Origin: JAAZHD01 sp012510895
GTDB lineage: Bacteria > Bacillota > Clostridia > Caldicoprobacterales > DTU083
DNA: 64,000 nt
Direction: 5' to 3'
NCBI GenBank assembly: GCA_050951465.1
Contig: JBMNJC010000028.1
Span: forward strand, 62,001 to 126,000
Translations under genes and position numbers: made by a program
Notes under the pieces: generated by a model
What the model was told of the DNA's origin: nothing
Databases searched by the model: none
Seen by the model: only the letters and a program-made list of their open reading frames with translations
Part shown: positions 60,072-64,000 of the stretch, one piece after another
Position numbering within the stretch: the stretch's first letter is position 1
How the letters are laid out: each line of letters begins with the position of its first letter

Positions 60072-60272
60072 GTGGAAAGAGGAAAAGTAAAGTGGTTTAA
60101 TGCTACAAAGGGCTTCGGCTTCATTGAAAGAGATGACGGCAGTGACATTTTTGTTCACTATACCGCAATTGTCGCTGAAGGTTTCCGAACATTGACTGAA
60201 GGACAGGAAGTAAGCTTTGATGTCGTTGAGGGCGAGAAAGGTTTGCAAGCTTCCAATGTTCAATTGGTTTAA
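60072..60272 (+). CDS. csp: Cold shock protein (CspA family)
   Basis: 66 aa, single S1-like cold-shock domain with RNP1 GFGFIER and RNP2 DIFVHYTAI. A standard RNA chaperone of this size. GTG 60072 (MERGKVKWFN) is the start after TTAGGAGG; a longer frame to 59976 is unlikely because the promoter and RBS lie inside it. Followed by a strong hairpin. Confidence 0.95.
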   Translation: MERGKVKWFNATKGFGFIERDDGSDIFVHYTAIVAEGFRTLTEGQEVSFDVVEGEKGLQASNVQLV

Positions 60273-60294
60273 ATAGATAAGTTTGAGCCAAACC

Positions 60295-60322
60295 TACCCC
60301 GGTGAATTTCACCGGGGTATTT
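60295..60322 (+). terminator. Hairpin terminator after csp
   Basis: Perfect 12-base stem TACCCCGGTGAA / TTCACCGGGGTA; only TATTT after it, so the T tract is weak. Confidence 0.7.
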
Positions 60323-60346
60323 CAATATATCTGGAGGTATGGATTT

Positions 60347-61228
60347 ATGATGGATTATGTGGTCAGAGCAATAGCAGGTAAGAGAAGTGTACGGGCTTTT
60401 GCTGCAAATACTACAAATCTTGTTTCCAAGGCGGCAGAGATTCACAACATGTATCCTGTGGCTGCCGCTGCCCTGGGGCGCGTGTTGACTGTTGCCGGAA
60501 TGATGGCCACGGACATGAAATCAATCGACAATGTGCTTTCTATCATTGTTAAAGGTGATGGGCCGCTGGGGAACATTGTATGTGTTGCCAGGCAGGATGG
60601 AGCTCTAAAGGGGTATGTCAATAATCCCCAATTAGACCTGCCTTTAAATCACAAAGGAAAGCTGGATGTAGGGAAGGCAGTAGGAAGAACAGGAACATTA
60701 ACCGTAATAAAAGATTTAGGGCTTAAGGAGCCGTATGTAGGACAGGTAAATTTGGTGACCGGTGAAATAGGGGATGATATGGCCAATTATTATTGGATTT
60801 CTGAGCAGCAGCCATCTGTTGTAGCCTTGGGTGTTCTGGTTAACCCTGATCTGTCTGTACGGGCATCAGGGGGGTATATTATTCAACCGCTTCCTGAAGC
60901 AGATGAAGAAATCATCGGCAGTATAGAGAAAAAGATTAAAGAAATGCCCAGCGTATCAAGTTTAATTGAACAAGGGCACTCGCCTGAGGGAATATTGGAA
61001 ATTCTGCTGGGCAATTTTGATCTGAAAATACTGGGAAGAACTCCCCTTAGTTTCCATTGTGATTGCAACCGTGAAAGACTGGAACAGGTGGTTATCAGCC
61101 TTGGAAAAGAAGAACTGACAAATATTATGGAAACAGATGGTCAGGCAGAATTGATATGTCACTATTGCAATACGAAATATTACTTTAGCAGAGAAGAACT
61201 GGCGAGCTTAATTGAGAAGGCTGAGTAA
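60347..61228 (+). CDS. hslO: Hsp33 redox-regulated chaperone
   Basis: 293 aa. Redox-switch cysteines C238-x-C240 (HCDCN) and C271-xx-C274 (CHYCN) bind zinc when reduced and form disulfides under oxidative stress. Start ATG 60347 (two adjacent ATG) after GGAGG; the frame extending into the hairpin at 60302 is not credible. Other landmarks: GRTGTLTVIKDLG and GEIGDDMANYYWISEQQPS. Full length. Confidence 0.95.
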   Translation: MMDYVVRAIAGKRSVRAFAANTTNLVSKAAEIHNMYPVAAAALGRVLTVAGMMATDMKSIDNVLSIIVKGDGPLGNIVCVARQDGALKGYVNNPQLDLPLNHKGKLDVGKAVGRTGTLTVIKDLGLKEPYVGQVNLVTGEIGDDMANYYWISEQQPSVVALGVLVNPDLSVRASGGYIIQPLPEADEEIIGSIEKKIKEMPSVSSLIEQGHSPEGILEILLGNFDLKILGRTPLSFHCDCNRERLEQVVISLGKEELTNIMETDGQAELICHYCNTKYYFSREELASLIEKAE

Positions 61229-61296
61229 TATTGAAGCATATAGTTATGGTATGATATAATGAATTTTATTAGGACCAATCTATCCTGGAGGAAAGT

Positions 61297-63027
61297 ATGG
61301 CAAAAGAATTATTCGCCAGAGGGGTGAAGAAGGTTGTTCCATTCGAACAGGATGGCAGCTTCTTCTATCGAAAGGCTAAAAAACATATAGAGAATAATAA
61401 TTATATAAATGCACTGAATTACTATCGAAAGGCTATTGAAAAAGACCCTAAGAATCAGGAGTACTCCTTGGATCTAGCAGAAGTTCTGTCAGAGATGGGT
61501 TATTATCATGAATCAAATCTGATCTTATTTTCCTTGCTGCAGGAAACACCGCCTCGAACCGAATGCTATTTTGCTATGGGTTGTAATTTTTTGGGACTTC
61601 AAGAGTATAAGAAAGCAGAACACAGCCTGAAGAAATATATGGAGGAAGATGAATCAGGCTTCTACTTCGAAGAAGCTCAGAACTTATTGGATGTCTTGCA
61701 AAGTCAGGAATTTTACTATGAATATATCAGTGAGATAGATCCCCAGAAGAATAAGGTTATGGAAATGGCCGCAAAGGGAAAAGATTTTCTTGATAAAGGG
61801 GATTATAAAAGGGCTGTTATGGAGTTGGAAAAGGCAACAAGTTTGGAGCCAGAGTTTATTTTTGCACGTAACAACCTGGCTTTGGCTTATTTTTGCCTGG
61901 GAAAAGACGATCGGGCGATCGATATTTGTCTTGAAATACTGGAAAAGCAACCTTTGAATGTGCATGCTAACTGCAATGCAGCTCTTTTTCATTTTGAAAG
62001 CGGTGATAAGACAAAGGCTGCAGAATATCTTGAGATTATAAAACAAATAAAAACTGATGATCCGGAAGAGCTGCATAAAATTACCATTACTATGTGTGAA
62101 TTGGGTCAACACCAGAATGCAAACATGTTACTGAAAAGACTCCTGCAATATAAGCCGTATGAAACACAAATACTGCATTATATGGCAATCTCCTGTTTTA
62201 ATTTAAAAAAGTATAAAACGGCTTTAAGATATTGGGACAAGATTGAAAAAATAACCCCTAATAATACCATCAGCAGCTATTACAAAGCATATGTCAAGAG
62301 AGTCATGGATGGAGAAGAAAAATTTTTAGAATTACCCTATAATTTCCAGGTTCCATATGATGAAATAATCAGAAGGGTAAAGAAGATACATGATATTTTA
62401 AAGTTGTCCAAGAATGAGCGTAAGAACGAATGGAAAAACGGGGATTGGCTCATATCACTTCTGAGGTGGGGGTTAAACTTAAACGATGTACTCATTAAGA
62501 AAGCCATTCTAAGTGTTATTGCCTCTTTTCAGGATGAAAAAGCAGAGAAATTGCTGCGGGAATTCATACTGCGCAAATCAGAAAGAGCAGAACTGATAGA
62601 AGAAGCATTGATTCTTCTTAAGCAGATGGATGCCAAAGAACCCTATATGGCTTTTATCAATAATAATATTGTAGAGGTAAAAATCAAGCGTGATCAGGTT
62701 ATTCCGGTTGCCCAAAATATTTTGGAAGAGATTCCTGAAATGGCAGTTAATCGGTTGAAAAAGCAGAATTATGATAACTGTGAAGCTGATATTTATGACG
62801 CCTGGGAATGCTGCCTTCACCACTGGGAAATGACCGAAATTCCTGAAATTCGCAAACCGGAAGGGTGGGCAGCTGCCCTGGAATTGTATTATCGTATTCG
62901 GGAAGACCTGCCTGTCAGCAAGAAAGAATTGGCTGCAGCCTGGAATATCTCTTATACTACCCTGATGAAGAATTATAATTATATAATTCGTTTAATGGAT
63001 AATTTCTGGGGGCAAATCAATTTGTAA
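61297..63027 (+). CDS. Tetratricopeptide-repeat protein
   Basis: 576 aa. About six or more TPR units: ALNYYRKAIEKDPKNQEY near residue 45, then YKKAEHSLKKYMEED, YKRAVMELEKATSLEPEF, AIDICLEILEKQPLNVHA, and further into YKTALRYWDKIEKITPNN. C-terminal ~200 residues are helical without clear TPR (SLLRWGLNLNDVLI...) and end with a possible HTH (VSKKELAAAWNISYTTLMK). No signal peptide. ATG follows GGAGGAAAG. A scaffold or regulatory role is likely; the partner is unknown. Confidence 0.85.
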   Translation: MAKELFARGVKKVVPFEQDGSFFYRKAKKHIENNNYINALNYYRKAIEKDPKNQEYSLDLAEVLSEMGYYHESNLILFSLLQETPPRTECYFAMGCNFLGLQEYKKAEHSLKKYMEEDESGFYFEEAQNLLDVLQSQEFYYEYISEIDPQKNKVMEMAAKGKDFLDKGDYKRAVMELEKATSLEPEFIFARNNLALAYFCLGKDDRAIDICLEILEKQPLNVHANCNAALFHFESGDKTKAAEYLEIIKQIKTDDPEELHKITITMCELGQHQNANMLLKRLLQYKPYETQILHYMAISCFNLKKYKTALRYWDKIEKITPNNTISSYYKAYVKRVMDGEEKFLELPYNFQVPYDEIIRRVKKIHDILKLSKNERKNEWKNGDWLISLLRWGLNLNDVLIKKAILSVIASFQDEKAEKLLREFILRKSERAELIEEALILLKQMDAKEPYMAFINNNIVEVKIKRDQVIPVAQNILEEIPEMAVNRLKKQNYDNCEADIYDAWECCLHHWEMTEIPEIRKPEGWAAALELYYRIREDLPVSKKELAAAWNISYTTLMKNYNYIIRLMDNFWGQINL

Positions 63028-63042
63028 AGGGGCGAGGCCTGT

Positions 63043-63216
63043 ATGCAGTATTATTTGGAGATTCTTCATATAAATGATGACCATGTGGTGGTGATTTTGG
63101 ACGGCGTTACATGTAAGTTGCCGATATCGGTTTTTCCTGATCACAGCAAGGTAGGCGATATTCTGCAATTACAGTTAAGTTTTTGCCCTTTTAAAACCCT
63201 GACTCAAACAAAATAA
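63043..63216 (+). CDS. DUF3006-like small protein (57 aa)
   Basis: 57 aa read from ATG 63043 after AAAGGGGCGAGG, stop TAA at 63214-63216. The pattern resembles the ~65-residue DUF3006 fold: short beta strands with VVVILDGVTCKLPISVF and KVGDILQLQL in the middle. DUF3006 proteins often follow hydrolase or exported-protein genes. Its small size makes the family call tentative. It directly follows the TPR protein (15 bases). Confidence 0.55.
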   Translation: MQYYLEILHINDDHVVVILDGVTCKLPISVFPDHSKVGDILQLQLSFCPFKTLTQTK

Positions 63217-63288
63217 GCCAAAGCCAGTAATATCTTCTCTTATCCTATAATACATTCTTAATAAATGGAGTGTATAAGGGGAGAAGAC

Positions 63289-64000
63289 ATGAATCGCTTC
63301 CGAGATTCGCTCATAGAAGGATTTCGAATTGCAATGGCCTATATTGGAACCGTGGTAGGAGCAGGTTTTGCAACCGGACAAGAAATTTTACAATTCTTTA
63401 CTCATTACGGCATTCTTTCTTTTTGGGCAATACTGATTTCTGTCGTTTTATTCATATTTGTAGGCAGAAGCATAATGATTTATTCCAGTAATTTGAGGGT
63501 AAAATCTTTTGGAAAGCTGGCTGCCCATTTATTTGGGGCAGCAGCTCCTTTTGTTAATCTCTATTTAGGAGTAACCTTTATATTGGTATGCGGGGCTATG
63601 TTTGCCGGTGCAGGAGCCCTTTTTGAAGAACATTGGGGCATACCTTATCTGCTTGGCGCAATTATTACCGCCTTTCTTACGCTGTTGGTAACACTTAAAG
63701 GCGTAAAGGGTATTCTTGCTGTTAATGTCGTTATTGTTCCTTATTTAATCATATTCAATCTGCTTATATTTGTCTATGTACTTAGCAAAGATATGAAACC
63801 CCCTGTCATGTTTCAGTCATATTCATCGGGTGAAGTCTTTGATTTGGTTCGTACAGGTGTTATCTATGCATCTTTTAATATTGTTTTATCTATTGGTGTA
63901 TTGGCTTCCTTAGGCAGTGAAATAAGAGATAAAAAGACACTGACTTGGGGGAGCATTCTGGGCGGTGGATTTCTAGGAATTTTATTAGCACAGGGGAATT
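63289..64000 (+). CDS. YkvI-like membrane protein, 5' part
   Basis: 237 codons before the window edge; the gene is open at the right end. Sequence begins MNRFRDSLIEGFRIAMAYIG, and GTVVGAGFATGQEILQFFTHYG resembles the APC/NSS-type first-helix motif found in YkvI family membrane transporters. At least six transmembrane segments are visible. ATG 63289 follows AAGGGGAGAAG. A TATAAT-like box lies around 63246-63251. Substrate unknown. Confidence 0.8.
   Translation, partial: MNRFRDSLIEGFRIAMAYIGTVVGAGFATGQEILQFFTHYGILSFWAILISVVLFIFVGRSIMIYSSNLRVKSFGKLAAHLFGAAAPFVNLYLGVTFILVCGAMFAGAGALFEEHWGIPYLLGAIITAFLTLLVTLKGVKGILAVNVVIVPYLIIFNLLIFVYVLSKDMKPPVMFQSYSSGEVFDLVRTGVIYASFNIVLSIGVLASLGSEIRDKKTLTWGSILGGGFLGILLAQGN

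Noticed and set aside
1..64000. CRISPR arrays, tRNA or rRNA genes, prophage
   Set aside because: No repeat-spacer pattern, no clover-leaf candidate in the intergenic gaps, no phage structural genes; all larger gaps are accounted for by leaders and promoters.

Overview
The window is a low-GC bacterial chromosome segment, most likely from an anaerobic member of the class Clostridia (Firmicutes). The reasons are strong AGGAGG-type ribosome binding sites, frequent TTG/GTG starts, a glycine T-box, guanine and lysine riboswitches, a Gram-positive pur operon order, a 4Fe-4S ferredoxin, an HPr with both His15 and Ser46, and an HflX of the long clostridial type. No rRNA, tRNA, CRISPR array or prophage was seen. 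The genus cannot be fixed from the sequence alone.

Layout. 1-4.7 kb: tail of a DapA-superfamily lyase, a PolX gene interrupted by an in-frame UAG, a long HflX with a JAMM-like N-terminal domain, and a ferredoxin. 4.7-6.8 kb: glycyl-tRNA synthetase behind a T-box, then HPr. 6.8-16.8 kb: membrane and hypothetical genes (CPBP protease, MASE3-PP2C phosphatase, ECF S-component, a repeat-containing membrane protein, subtilase, degenerate PfkB kinase, cysteine desulfurase/DUF3343 pair, CAP protein). 17-29.7 kb: DNA repair (nth, ogg), a P-loop/Asp23 protein, a CE15-like esterase, transporters, and two clusters of Gfo/Idh/MocA, SDR, MDR and M20 enzymes of unknown substrate. 29.8-34 kb: guaB, guaA and metY. 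34-39.6 kb: a large unidentified glycoside-hydrolase-like protein, superoxide dismutase with a Fur-type operator, and an FAD oxidoreductase. 39.6-48 kb: purine operon purE-[IS]-purF-M-N-H-D behind a guanine riboswitch. 48-53 kb: AmmeMemoRadiSam pair, OsmC, and a second guanine riboswitch in front of an NCS2 purine permease. 53.4-57 kb (minus strand): asd-dapA-dapB behind a lysine riboswitch. 57-64 kb: M20 hydrolase, YesL-like protein, methyltransferase, cold shock protein, Hsp33, TPR protein, a DUF3006-like small protein and a YkvI-like membrane protein cut by the window end.

How it works together. Purine supply dominates: de novo synthesis, the IMP-to-GMP branch and purine uptake, with guanine sensing at two places. 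The most striking observation is that both glutamine amidotransferases of this pathway in the window look glutaminase-dead. PurF starts after the position of its N-terminal nucleophile cysteine and has Glu in place of the oxyanion-hole Asn. GuaA has lost about 65 residues of its GATase domain together with the catalytic Cys. Their synthase/transferase domains and the PurF Fe-S ligands are intact. The parsimonious reading is that free ammonia is the nitrogen donor. An IS4-like element sits in the operon between purE and purF, where purC is often found in relatives.

A second theme is lysine/diaminopimelate control: the asd-dapA-dapB operon has a lysine riboswitch, and DapB carries a C-terminal tandem ACT domain of aspartokinase type, so lysine could act at both RNA and protein level. 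Intergenic stretches above 300 bases are 6086-6504 (T-box and promoters), 51430-51881 (riboswitch leader) and 56572-57135 (lysine leader and divergent promoters). None hides another gene that I can support.
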